Assembly (NCBI RefSeq): GCF_947492645.1 | Contig: NZ_CANLMZ010000008.1 | Coordinates: 434,001 to 498,000 of the forward strand | DNA from: an uncultured Pontibacter sp. | GTDB taxonomy: Bacteria > Bacteroidota > Bacteroidia > Cytophagales > Hymenobacteraceae | Direction: 5' to 3' | Length of the DNA stretch: 64,000 nt | In this document: positions 54,015-62,252 of the stretch, one piece after another | How the letters are laid out: each line of letters opens with the position of its first letter | How positions within the stretch are numbered: position 1 is the first letter of the stretch | The notes under the pieces: generated by a model | What the model saw: only the letters and a program-made list of their open reading frames with translations | Database searches by the model: none | Told to the model about the DNA's origin: nothing | Translations under genes and position numbers: made by a program

Positions 54015-55272
54015 GCTCTATTTTCTTCATTAAAGGCTGTTCATCAACCAGGTTTTCAGGGATAAAGCTTGGCAGCACCTTCTCCATATTATCAAGCAGG
54101 TCTACCATAAAGCTGCGCATAAACATAACCGAAGGCGGCACGCGCTCCACCAGCATCGAATACAAACTTACAGGCCGGTAAGGTACATCGCCCAGCTTAT
54201 CTTTATCCAGATCATAGCCGCTATACTTATCCCAGTAGTTGTTCTCAAACTTGTTCAAGGTAGAGTTGCCATTAGTGCTTACATCAAATGAGTTACCCGT
54301 AAAGTTGTTCAGTTTAAACACATCGTCGGAGCAGCTGCTCAGCAACCTTACCGCCCAGCCGTTGCGGTCAAAGTCGTTACGCTGTATATCCAGCCTGCTA
54401 GAGCTTTCCATGTAAATAGCGGTGGTGTTGCGGCGAAAGGTATTGTTATAAATTACGCTGTTGGTAATCTCTTTTAAAAGCAAACCATAAGAGGCAGCAC
54501 CCCAGTTATCTTCAAAAGTGTTGTGCTCCATACGGATGTCTCGGGTGTACATAACCGCCACACCAGCTCCGTTTTTGGTGAAAGTATTGTAGGTATACAC
54601 GTTGCGGTCAGAGAACATGAAGTGCAGGCCGTAACGCAGGTTGTGCCGGCTCAGGTTGTTATTTACCTCGCTGTCTTTCACAAACTCCAGGTATATGCCG
54701 TCGCGGTGTCCTCGTACTTTGTTGTTGCTGATCTCTGCGTTGTTGCAATACCACAGATGTATGGCGTTACCCAACGACGACTCGTTTAAGCCGGTTACGT
54801 TTTTGCCTGAGACAACATTTCCCTTTATCACGCAGTTGTCAGAGTTTTGCAGGTAAATGCCAAAGTAGGTATTCAGGATCGTATTGTTCAGGATGCGGAC
54901 GTTGCTTTGCTCCACTACGCGTATAGCGGCATCGTCCTGGCGGTAGCTGGTAGCTATGTTTTTCAGCGTAAGCCCTTGTATGGTTACGTTGCTTGCCAGA
55001 ACTGTTAAAATCTGGCCTTTGTAGTTTCCGTCTATAACCGGGTTGTCGCTTCCTTGTATGGTTAGCGGTTTATCTATTTCAATCCCATGCTCCTGGTATA
55101 CACCCTTCTCGATCAGGACGGTATCGCCTGGCTTAGCCATTTTTACCGCCTGTTTAACCGAAGTATAAGCACAGGATTTACACACCTTAAGTGTACTGCC
55201 GAAGGCTACATTTCCCGACAGCAGCAGCACCAAAGTGCAAAAAATATAATATAGTTTATTCAGGTCTTTCAT
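53977..55272 (-). CDS. nosD: NosD, periplasmic maturation factor (cluster II)
   Basis: A 431-residue exported beta-helix protein, seven residues shorter at the C-terminus than the cluster I copy, where the tail ends at LTQVLR. The repeats line up along the whole length. The last 60 residues (VPPSVMFMRSFMVDLLDNME) are the best conserved, perhaps the part that touches NosFY. Overlaps nosL by 17 bp. Confidence 0.93.
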   Translation of the reverse strand: MKDLNKLYYIFCTLVLLLSGNVAFGSTLKVCKSCAYTSVKQAVKMAKPGDTVLIEKGVYQEHGIEIDKPLTIQGSDNPVIDGNYKGQILTVLASNVTIQGLTLKNIATSYRQDDAAIRVVEQSNVRILNNTILNTYFGIYLQNSDNCVIKGNVVSGKNVTGLNESSLGNAIHLWYCNNAEISNNKVRGHRDGIYLEFVKDSEVNNNLSRHNLRYGLHFMFSDRNVYTYNTFTKNGAGVAVMYTRDIRMEHNTFEDNWGAASYGLLLKEITNSVIYNNTFRRNTTAIYMESSSRLDIQRNDFDRNGWAVRLLSSCSDDVFKLNNFTGNSFDVSTNGNSTLNKFENNYWDKYSGYDLDKDKLGDVPYRPVSLYSMLVERVPPSVMFMRSFMVDLLDNMEKVLPSFIPENLVDEQPLMKKIEHDNDRKLTQVLR

Positions 55273-55720
55273 CGTTTTTAACGGCTTTAACCGCCTCGCT
55301 CCAGGTTAGCAGGCGGCCGCCATACTCCTGTTGCATTTTAGCTGCAGCGCCCTGATCGGCTACTGCGGTTAAGTACATGCCCATCGGGCTCGGAAGCGCT
55401 TTGGCTTGTAGATACTTCGCGCTGCGTGCATCTATTAACTCATTGGGTCTGGTAAAATCTGTCACCATTAAAAAGGAAGCGTTGTCGCCTTGCTCGGGTT
55501 GCTCATTAACATAAGCCATCAAACATTCAGCGGAGTCAAAGAAAAAGGCTTTCCCTTTGCTGTTCACCAGTTCGGCACCGAAGCGGTTATCTGCTACTGT
55601 CATGTTGCAATGCGTGCAATTGGCGGCGCCATAAGCAATTGGCTTCGGCTCTGCCTGGCAACCTGCTAAAAGTAGCGTTGCCAGCACCAGGCCATACAAG
55701 TATACTTTCACGTTTTTCAT
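55256..55720 (-). CDS. nosL: NosL, copper chaperone lipoprotein (cluster II)
   Basis: A 154-residue lipoprotein with lipobox LLAGC and the copper motif NCTHCNMTVADNRFGAEL. It overlaps the upstream membrane protein gene by 4 bp and nosD by 17 bp, so translation of all three is coupled. Confidence 0.92.
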   Translation of the reverse strand: MKNVKVYLYGLVLATLLLAGCQAEPKPIAYGAANCTHCNMTVADNRFGAELVNSKGKAFFFDSAECLMAYVNEQPEQGDNASFLMVTDFTRPNELIDARSAKYLQAKALPSPMGMYLTAVADQGAAAKMQQEYGGRLLTWSEAVKAVKNDERPE

Positions 55721-56331
55721 GATACAAGCACCTCTTTTTGCTTAATGATCGGTTTGCTTACCTGGTCTTTCAGGCTAAAGAAGTATACCAAACCTGAAAA
55801 AGTTATCGCCAGAAAAATGCCCAGGCTGCCCAATGCAGGTAAAGAAAGCGCATCGAAATTAAGCATAGTCTTGCTACCTAAAAGCGGCGGTATATAGGTC
55901 ATTCCCGGCACTTTGATGGCGGCCATCGGATCAAGGTTAGTGCCGAATTTAACCAGCCATAAATAGAAGTCGAGGATACCAGCTGCCCCGCTCAGCATGA
56001 GCAGTACAGTCCAGGCAAGCACCAGTTTTCTTTTACCGATCAACGCCACCAGCACACCAGTTACCATAAAGGCAACCACGATGTAAGGCATAAACCTGAG
56101 CTCGGCAAAAGAGTCAGCGTGTATCGGCTCCATACCGATGTAGTGGTTCAGGATATTAAAGTTTTGAAGTACACCTTCTGTGCTGCCTCCGAGTTTATTA
56201 ACCCAAATGTGCAGTTCCAATCCTTCAGGGTATTGTGGGGCCTGCAGTTGTATCATCCACATCGGGTACATAAACAACAAGCCTAAAGATAAAGCTGCCA
56301 CAATCATCAGCATTTTTTGATAAGTTTTCAT
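55717..56331 (-). CDS. Nos-cluster membrane protein (NosB-like position, cluster II)
   Basis: A 204-residue four-helix membrane protein, the paralogue of the one at 49.0 kb. Shared conserved blocks include APQYPEGLELHIWVNKLGG, LQNFNILNHYIGMEPIHA and GMTYIPPLLG. The strong keeping of the periplasmic loop suggests that it touches NosZ, the cytochrome or a quinol pool. Function unknown. Confidence 0.72.
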   Translation of the reverse strand: MKTYQKMLMIVAALSLGLLFMYPMWMIQLQAPQYPEGLELHIWVNKLGGSTEGVLQNFNILNHYIGMEPIHADSFAELRFMPYIVVAFMVTGVLVALIGKRKLVLAWTVLLMLSGAAGILDFYLWLVKFGTNLDPMAAIKVPGMTYIPPLLGSKTMLNFDALSLPALGSLGIFLAITFSGLVYFFSLKDQVSKPIIKQKEVLVS

Positions 56332-56489
56332 CCTTCTAAAATTTAAGGTGAACAGAAATTTGGTTGCGAGGTAAAAGGGTTCTACAGTTCTACCGGCTTG
56401 TCTTCAGTTACTTATCACCCTGATCCCTTCCAATCCATTCGAGACCTTTGGATGATTTCTTCTTCAGCTGAAGTATGTTTCGCAACGTG

Positions 56490-56531
56490 TTAAAAAAGAT
56501 CAGCGGAGGTTACCTGGGCAACCTCCGCTGA
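56490..56531 (-). terminator. Hairpin terminator directly after nosZ (cluster II)
   Basis: A perfect 12-bp inverted repeat (56500-56511 TCAGCGGAGGTT, 56520-56531 its complement) with an 8-base loop. On the minus strand it is followed by ATCTTTTTTAAC. It lies 18 bp after the nosZ stop and ahead of the 5'-most maturation gene, the same place as the cluster I hairpin. Confidence 0.85.
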
Positions 56532-56548
56532 TTTACCCGGTTAGAGCA

Positions 56549-58594
56549 TTATTTTGTTGATGCTACCCCTGGTATGTTTTGTTTCTTTTTACCTGTAGAG
56601 AAACTGATCGGTACGTTAGAGCCTTTTGGAGATACCCGGATGTAACCTTGCATTTCCTGGTGTAGCGCCGAGCAGAAGTCTGTGCAGTAGAACGGATACA
56701 CACCTGCTTTTTTCGGTATCCATTTCAGGGTTTGTGTGGCACCCGGCATGATCAGGGTTTCGGCGTTGTTGGCACCCATTACCGCGAATCCGTGCGGTAC
56801 ATCCCAGTCTTGCTCCAGGTTAGTTACGTGGAAGTAAACGGTGTCTCCTTCCTGTATGCCTTCGATGTTATCTGGTGTCATGTGGCTTCGGATGGCTGTC
56901 ATTTTCACGCGTACTCTGTTCTTGCTTTCTCTGGTCACGCTCACGTCTGCTTCTTTCTTCACAGCGTGCGGGTGACTGTTCTCGTCCAGTTTGTAGAACT
57001 TCTTGCTATTAGGAGCTACTTTGCTTGCAATGATAGCTTGCGCATAGTGCGGTTCGGCTACAGTCGGGAAGTCAAGGAGCATCTTCATTTTCTCACCAGA
57101 GATATCGATCAACTGCGCAGAGTGTGCTAACTCAGGACCGGTTGGCAGGTAGCGGTCTTTTGTAATTTTGTTCATCGCTACAAGGTATTTGCCATGTGGT
57201 TGTTTTGTATCGCCACCAGGTATCATCAAGTGGCCAACTGAGTAGTATACCGGCATTCTGTCTACCACCTGCAGTTCGTTCAACTTCCATTTTACGATCT
57301 CAGAAGACACGAACATAGAAGTATAAGCGTTGCCTTTACCGTCAAACTCGGTGTGCAATGGCCCTAAGCCTGGCTCTTTTACTTCGCCTTTCAGCACAGC
57401 TTCGTACTGCAGCACAGGGATACCGTTTTTCTCGCCGTCAAACTTCTTGTTTTTGATAGCATCCTGCATTTTAGAGAATGAGAACACCGGAATAGCTGAG
57501 GCAAGTTTGCCACTTACTACCATAAACTCGCCAGATGGGTCTACGTCGATGCCGTGAGGTGATTTAGGAGCAGGCAGGAGGTACATCATACCCGGGCACT
57601 CTTCCGGTAACAAGTAACGCACTTTCTTCTTCACAGTAGATTTTGCGATGTGCGAGTTCTCATCCATTTTGTTGTGGTAGTAGTTAGCCGGCATTTCGCG
57701 CGCTTTGCCCTCTTTGGCATATTTAGCCGCTAATTTCCAGTTTACTGCTGCCAGGTAATCCTTATCGTTCTGCGATGCGCCTACTTCTTTTAAAGTACCG
57801 GCTTTTTCAGAGTTATAAGTTGTAAAGAACACCCAGTCTTCTGATGGGCCTTTGCCACCGTTCGCTAAGTCATAGTCAAAGCCTGGCACCAGAATCTGGA
57901 AGTCCAGGTCCATGTCACCGTGCTCAGGATCTACTTTGATGAAAGAGATAGAACCACGGAATTCTTCTTCATACTTATCTAAGCTCACATCCTTTGTACC
58001 ACCTTTCATATCCAGCGGAACAGAGAAGCGTGTACCTGCAATTACGTACTCGTTGTTGTTGGTTGGGTACGGCGAGCAGTGGTTACCGGCAGAGTTTGGC
58101 AACTCCATGATCTCAACAGTCTCAAAGGTTTTCAGGTCGATGCGGGCTACACGTGGTGTGTTGTTACCGTTTACAAATAACCAGCGTCCGTCTGTTTGTC
58201 CATCAGTACGAGATAATTTAGGGTGGTGCAAGTCGTCCCAGGGCACGAAACCGTGCGAAGTCTGCAACATGGCCTTAGACTCTTCGCTGTAGCCGTAGCC
58301 GTTTTCACCGTGCTGCGTAAATACCGGGATAATCTTTAGCAAACGTCCTGATGGCAAGCCGTAAACAGACACCTGCCCGTTAAAACCGCCAGACAGGAAC
58401 GAGTATAACTCGTCGTGCTTGCCTGGGGCAACGTAAACTGCAGTAGCTGCGTCGGCTGCTACACCTTCGGCGGTGGCACCCTTATTGCCTCCTTCCGAGT
58501 TGCTACATCCCTGTAGCGCTGCGCCCGCTGCTACTGCCATTACCAGGGCAGCTTTGGGAGCGACTTTTCTGAATTTATTTATCAGCGTTTCCAT
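56549..58594 (-). CDS. nosZ: NosZ, nitrous oxide reductase, clade II type (cluster II)
   Basis: The second N2O reductase, 681 residues from the ATG at 58594 (METLINKFRK); the longer frame from 58639 overlaps the cytochrome gene and adds no signal. It has a lipobox (GAALQGCSN), the CuZ regions DDLHHPKLSR, NSAGNHCSPYP, KSPHGIDVDPSG and the CuA motif CTDFCSALHQEM. All copper ligands that I can identify are kept in both copies, so both should be active. A 217-bp gap with a terminator separates it from the maturation genes. Confidence 0.95.
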   Translation of the reverse strand: METLINKFRKVAPKAALVMAVAAGAALQGCSNSEGGNKGATAEGVAADAATAVYVAPGKHDELYSFLSGGFNGQVSVYGLPSGRLLKIIPVFTQHGENGYGYSEESKAMLQTSHGFVPWDDLHHPKLSRTDGQTDGRWLFVNGNNTPRVARIDLKTFETVEIMELPNSAGNHCSPYPTNNNEYVIAGTRFSVPLDMKGGTKDVSLDKYEEEFRGSISFIKVDPEHGDMDLDFQILVPGFDYDLANGGKGPSEDWVFFTTYNSEKAGTLKEVGASQNDKDYLAAVNWKLAAKYAKEGKAREMPANYYHNKMDENSHIAKSTVKKKVRYLLPEECPGMMYLLPAPKSPHGIDVDPSGEFMVVSGKLASAIPVFSFSKMQDAIKNKKFDGEKNGIPVLQYEAVLKGEVKEPGLGPLHTEFDGKGNAYTSMFVSSEIVKWKLNELQVVDRMPVYYSVGHLMIPGGDTKQPHGKYLVAMNKITKDRYLPTGPELAHSAQLIDISGEKMKMLLDFPTVAEPHYAQAIIASKVAPNSKKFYKLDENSHPHAVKKEADVSVTRESKNRVRVKMTAIRSHMTPDNIEGIQEGDTVYFHVTNLEQDWDVPHGFAVMGANNAETLIMPGATQTLKWIPKKAGVYPFYCTDFCSALHQEMQGYIRVSPKGSNVPISFSTGKKKQNIPGVASTK

Positions 58595-58622
58595 AAAAAT
58601 ATGGTTTGTGTAAATGTTGGTC

Positions 58623-59144
58623 TTAGATAGATTGGTCATTTTGTCTCAGGAACTCCAGAATGGCTCTTGCATCCTGCTCGTTCACGTTCTGGTTTGTCAT
58701 TTGTGTTAAGTGCTCTGCCAGCAGTTTTTTAGCAGTAGGGTCTTTTTTGGTCATCTCCTCCGGGTTGATGATCATGTTCATGACCCATTCCGGCTTGCGC
58801 TTTCCGGTTACGCCGGCAAGGCCAGGTCCTACTACTTTCTGGTCTGATAACTGGTGGCAGGCAGAACATTTGCCTTCGAAGATAGACTTACCATTTGCTG
58901 CCAGCGCCTGGTCCACTTCCGCTCCTACTTCTACTGAGGTAACAGGGCCTACTCCTTTGCCGTCATCTTCTACTGCAGCCTCCGGTGCGTGGTGCGCCAG
59001 CCCGCTTTCCTCTTGCGTATTGGCTGTGGTTGCATCGTTTTCTCCTGATGAACAGCTAAAAAGTATAGCGCTGCAAAGGAGAGCCATCGCTCCAAACTGC
59101 ATTGACTTAAGCAGTTTGCTTAATTGTTTGCTCTTGGTTTTCAT
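58623..59144 (-). CDS. Monoheme cytochrome c lipoprotein (cluster II)
   Basis: A 173-residue lipoprotein (lipobox ILFSCSS) with heme motif KCSACHQ, VVGPGLAGVTGKRKPEW and the distal Met in NPEEM. The heme domain is nearly identical to that in cluster I, while the linker differs. First gene of cluster II, 28 bp before the chosen nosZ start, under a promoter with a CRP/FNR-like palindrome. Confidence 0.9.
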   Translation of the reverse strand: MKTKSKQLSKLLKSMQFGAMALLCSAILFSCSSGENDATTANTQEESGLAHHAPEAAVEDDGKGVGPVTSVEVGAEVDQALAANGKSIFEGKCSACHQLSDQKVVGPGLAGVTGKRKPEWVMNMIINPEEMTKKDPTAKKLLAEHLTQMTNQNVNEQDARAILEFLRQNDQSI

Positions 59145-59201
59145 TGTCGTGAGAACATTAAGTATTTAAAATTCCTGAGAGTTTGGTGATTGTTATTGAA
59201 A

Positions 59202-59209
59202 CAAAGGTA
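59202..59209 (-). promoter_or_regulatory. -7 promoter box of nos cluster II
   Basis: On the minus strand TACCTTTG fits TAnnTTTG, 58 bp before the cytochrome c start. Its centre is 55 bp from the centre of the palindrome at 59255-59266, the same distance as in ric. Confidence 0.6.
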
Positions 59210-59254
59210 TGCCGGACGCTACACGGAATAAAAGACCTTTGTCTCTTTTACTAG

Positions 59255-59266
59255 TGACCTTTATCA
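59255..59266. promoter_or_regulatory. CRP/FNR-type operator upstream of nos cluster II
   Basis: TGACCTTTATCA fits TGAY-N4-RTCA. It is 55 bp from the nos -7 box and 33 bp from GACCTTTG (59290-59297), a 5-of-6 match to the -7 box pointing the other way. Taken with the ric/nrdJ region, the same 55/33 geometry appears twice. Confidence 0.6.
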
Positions 59267-59323
59267 TTTTTGCGCATAGCCACCCTTACGACCTTTGAAG
59301 CAGGAAAAAGAAGAAGTTTTGAG

Positions 59324-59695
59324 ATGAAACGCTATACATGGTTGCTATTACTTATAAGTGCCTTGGCTGAACCAATGGGCCACACAGGCATCTATATGGC
59401 GTTTCGGGCAAACCGCAGTTATATTGCCACTTTTCTGTGTGAGCAGCGCATCCAGCCAACATCAGAATGTAAAGGCGCCTGCTACCTGAAAAAGGAGTTG
59501 GAGAAAGAAACAGAGAGAAAGCAACAAGCGCATAACCAACACGCCAGCCCTGATATCATACTTATGGCAACTACCATTAAGGTGGCACCACAAGAACTGG
59601 CTTATGTTGAAAAAGCTAAAAGTATACTTTGTAGCTATGGGTTATATCCCCTGATCACGCACAGTATTTTCCACCCGCCCCAATACCTGACTTAG
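59324..59695 (+). CDS. Small membrane/secreted protein with ECKGACYLKK motif
   Basis: From the ATG at 59324 the protein has 123 residues: a hydrophobic N-terminus (YTWLLLLISALAEPMG), then YIATFLCEQRIQPTSECKGACYLKKELEKE, a pattern that I know from small Bacteroidota proteins found near metal-related outer-membrane genes. Two cysteines three residues apart in CKGAC could bind a metal. A longer frame from 59270 has no better signal. Divergent from nos cluster II across the shared operator, 66 bp before the barrel protein gene. Confidence 0.6.
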   Translation: MKRYTWLLLLISALAEPMGHTGIYMAFRANRSYIATFLCEQRIQPTSECKGACYLKKELEKETERKQQAHNQHASPDIILMATTIKVAPQELAYVEKAKSILCSYGLYPLITHSIFHPPQYLT

Positions 59696-59761
59696 AGCTT
59701 TTACTTTACCTGCCTTTGCGGCATCAACATTTATCAATGAATACAATAAAGCATTTAAGTC

Positions 59762-60661
59762 ATGAAAAAATTATTCTTACTCTTAACAGCCCTTATCGCA
59801 TTTAACACCAGCAGCCACGCCTGCGACAAAGGCTGCACCATGGGCGGCAGCTACTTTGGCATTTTGCCCCAGTTCCATAAAAACTTTGCCGGTTTACGCT
59901 ACAGTACCCGGGCTTACACGATCACCTCTACCCATGGCGGACACACAGTTGTAACAGAAGAGCGATTTGCCACAACAGAACTATGGGGCCGCTTTGTGCC
60001 TGTTAAAAACATTCAGGTTTTTGCCTTTGTGCCATATTTGCAAAGCGAGCAACGCGACAACCACGGTACATTAAAAAGCAATGGCTTCGGTGATGTAACT
60101 TTAATGGCTACCTACAACATTCTGAACACCGGTGATAGCCTGCGCCATACTTTAAAGCACTCGTTGCAATTGGGTGGTGGCATTAAACTGGCTACAGGCG
60201 CCTACCAGGAAAAGCACCACGAGCAGCCAATGCCCGTTAACATGCAGCCCGGCACCGGCAGTACAGACTACCTGATCAACGGTATTTATACTATCCGCTA
60301 CAAGCAATTGGGACTAAACAATGATGTTACCTACAGATTTAACACCGAGAACAAAAGCGGCTATAAATTCGGGGATAGAATTAGTGCCTCGTCCAATGCT
60401 TTTTACTGGCAGCGTATAGGTGCCGTAGCTTTGCTGCCAAGTGCAGGGGTATACTACGAGTATGCAAAAGGCGATGAAGTAGCAGGTGAAACAAACGCAC
60501 AGAAAGGCGGAGAGTCATACTTTGGCAACGTTGGCCTGAGCGCCTACATCAAGAATGTGGCTTTAAGTGGCACACTACAGTTACCGATCAGCAGCACCGA
60601 AGCGTACCACGCCACCAAAGGCAATAACAGAACGATGGTTAGCGTAACGTATATGTTCTAG
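59762..60661 (+). CDS. Outer-membrane beta-barrel transporter-like protein
   Basis: A 299-residue exported protein: signal peptide to about residue 20 (SSHAC), a short cysteine-containing start CDKGCTMGGSYFGILPQF, then alternating amphipathic strands with an aromatic C-terminus (VSVTYMF), as in porin-like proteins of the MetA-pathway type. Probably cotranscribed with the small cysteine-containing protein. A role in copper or small-molecule passage is only a guess from position. Confidence 0.68.
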   Translation: MKKLFLLLTALIAFNTSSHACDKGCTMGGSYFGILPQFHKNFAGLRYSTRAYTITSTHGGHTVVTEERFATTELWGRFVPVKNIQVFAFVPYLQSEQRDNHGTLKSNGFGDVTLMATYNILNTGDSLRHTLKHSLQLGGGIKLATGAYQEKHHEQPMPVNMQPGTGSTDYLINGIYTIRYKQLGLNNDVTYRFNTENKSGYKFGDRISASSNAFYWQRIGAVALLPSAGVYYEYAKGDEVAGETNAQKGGESYFGNVGLSAYIKNVALSGTLQLPISSTEAYHATKGNNRTMVSVTYMF

Positions 60662-60695
60662 AGCACAGGTATTTCACTTGTAAAACAAGTATAAG

Positions 60696-60735
60696 AAAGG
60701 CGGCCGCCCCGAGCATTTCGGAGCGGCCGCCTTTT
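60696..60735. terminator. Bidirectional terminator
   Basis: AAAGGCGGCCGC (60696-60707) pairs with GCGGCCGCCTTT (60723-60734), followed by T on the plus strand and, on the minus strand, by TTTCTTATACTT. It lies between the convergent barrel and CoA-transferase genes. Confidence 0.92.
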
Positions 60736-60749
60736 ATACTTATACTATA

Positions 60750-62039
60750 TTACAAATGTATAAACCTTTTGCGCGCCTCCTCTTCCAGGTGTTCGCGGTG
60801 GTCTGGGTGCGCGATGTTGATAAGTGCGCGGGCACGTTGGCGCAGGTTTTTGCCGTACAAATATGCCACGCCATACTCTGTAATAACGTAGTGCACGTGC
60901 GCCCTGGTAGTAACTACACCCGCTCCCTGGTTTATGAAAGGAGTAATGCGTGAAATACCTTTTTTAGTAACAGACGGAAGTGCAATGATAGGCTTCCCTC
61001 CCTCCGACAACGCTGCTCCACGGATAAAATCCATCTGCCCGCCGATACCGGAATACTGGTACGTTCCTATGGAGTCTGATACCACCTGGCCTGTTAAGTC
61101 TATCTCAATAGCGCTGTTGATGGCGGTCATTTTAGGCTGCTGGCGGATAATGTTCACATCGTTTACGTAGTCTGTGCGCAACATGGTAATAAGCGGGTTA
61201 TCATCCACGAAGTCGTATAGCTTGCGGTTACCTACTATAAACCCGGTGGCAATTCGGCCTGGGTGCTTTGATTTAAACTCGTTGGTAATGACCCCATTTT
61301 CCACAAGTGGCATAATGCCGTTAGAGAACATTTCGGTGTGTATACCCAAACCTTTGTGGTTACCCAGGCATTGAAGCGCAGCATCCGGTATACCCCCTAT
61401 TCCCATTTGCAGGGTAGCGCCGTCATCAACCAGTTCGGCGATGTATTGACCTATCTTTTGCTCTACATCAGTTATTTTAAGCCCATAGTCTACTTCAGGT
61501 ATCGGTTCGTTTACCTCTACCATGGCATCAAAACGGCGGGTGTGAATTAAAGCTTCGCCGTGGGTACGTGGCATTTGCGGGTTAACCTGCGCTACAATAT
61601 ACTTTGCATTTAAAACGGCCTCGCGTGCAATATCCACCGAAACTCCAAGGGAGCAGAATCCATGTCTGTCAGGTGGCGATACATGTACAAGGGCTACATC
61701 AATCGGCATAGTGCCACTCCGGAACAACCTTGGAATCTCGCTTAGGAAAATAGGTACATAATCGCCACGACCGCTATTCACAGCCTCCCGCACATTTGCC
61801 GACACAAAAAGTGAGTTAATGAAAAAGGACGTCGCATAGCGTTCCTCAGCCAGAGGCATTTCGCCAAAGGTAGTAATGCTTACCAGTTCCACATCACGGA
61901 GATCGTCGGCCATATCAGCCAGTTTACGGATAAGGTATTGAGGAGTGGATGCGCTACCGTGCAAAAACACTCTGTTGCCGGACTTGATCACCGAAAGCGC
62001 TTCTTCTGCGCTCACGTACTTCGGGGTTTTGTTAGCCAT
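60750..62039 (-). CDS. Acetyl-CoA hydrolase/CoA-transferase family protein
   Basis: A 429-residue enzyme of the family I CoA-transferases that includes acetyl-CoA hydrolase, succinyl-CoA:acetate and 4-hydroxybutyrate CoA-transferases. Visible motifs are GNRVFLHGSASTP, MGIGGIPDAALQCL, SGIGGQMDFIRGAALSEGG and the C-terminal VITEYGVAYLYGKNLRQRA, with the likely catalytic Glu in ITEYG. Substrate pair not decided. It stands alone. Confidence 0.88.
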   Translation of the reverse strand: MANKTPKYVSAEEALSVIKSGNRVFLHGSASTPQYLIRKLADMADDLRDVELVSITTFGEMPLAEERYATSFFINSLFVSANVREAVNSGRGDYVPIFLSEIPRLFRSGTMPIDVALVHVSPPDRHGFCSLGVSVDIAREAVLNAKYIVAQVNPQMPRTHGEALIHTRRFDAMVEVNEPIPEVDYGLKITDVEQKIGQYIAELVDDGATLQMGIGGIPDAALQCLGNHKGLGIHTEMFSNGIMPLVENGVITNEFKSKHPGRIATGFIVGNRKLYDFVDDNPLITMLRTDYVNDVNIIRQQPKMTAINSAIEIDLTGQVVSDSIGTYQYSGIGGQMDFIRGAALSEGGKPIIALPSVTKKGISRITPFINQGAGVVTTRAHVHYVITEYGVAYLYGKNLRQRARALINIAHPDHREHLEEEARKRFIHL

Positions 62040-62252
62040 AGTTCTTATGTTGTTATCCAGATCAGTAGCCTGCTGAAAAAAGCTACATACTTTAGCACCT
62101 AATTACTTAAACCCAGTTTGTATGGTTTAAAATAACTTGCCCAGCGCCGCTGGTCAGCATGCAAGTTTGAAAGCAAAAAGTTGCTAAAAAATGACCTTTA
62201 GCAGCTTTTATCAATAGTACCTGCCTGCTTCGTAACTAGGTGGCCACTAATT

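Noticed and set aside
45868-59144. Assembly duplication as the cause of the repeated nos cluster
   Set aside because: The two copies differ by about 15-20 percent at protein level, with different intergenic regions, so they are real paralogues and not an assembly artefact.
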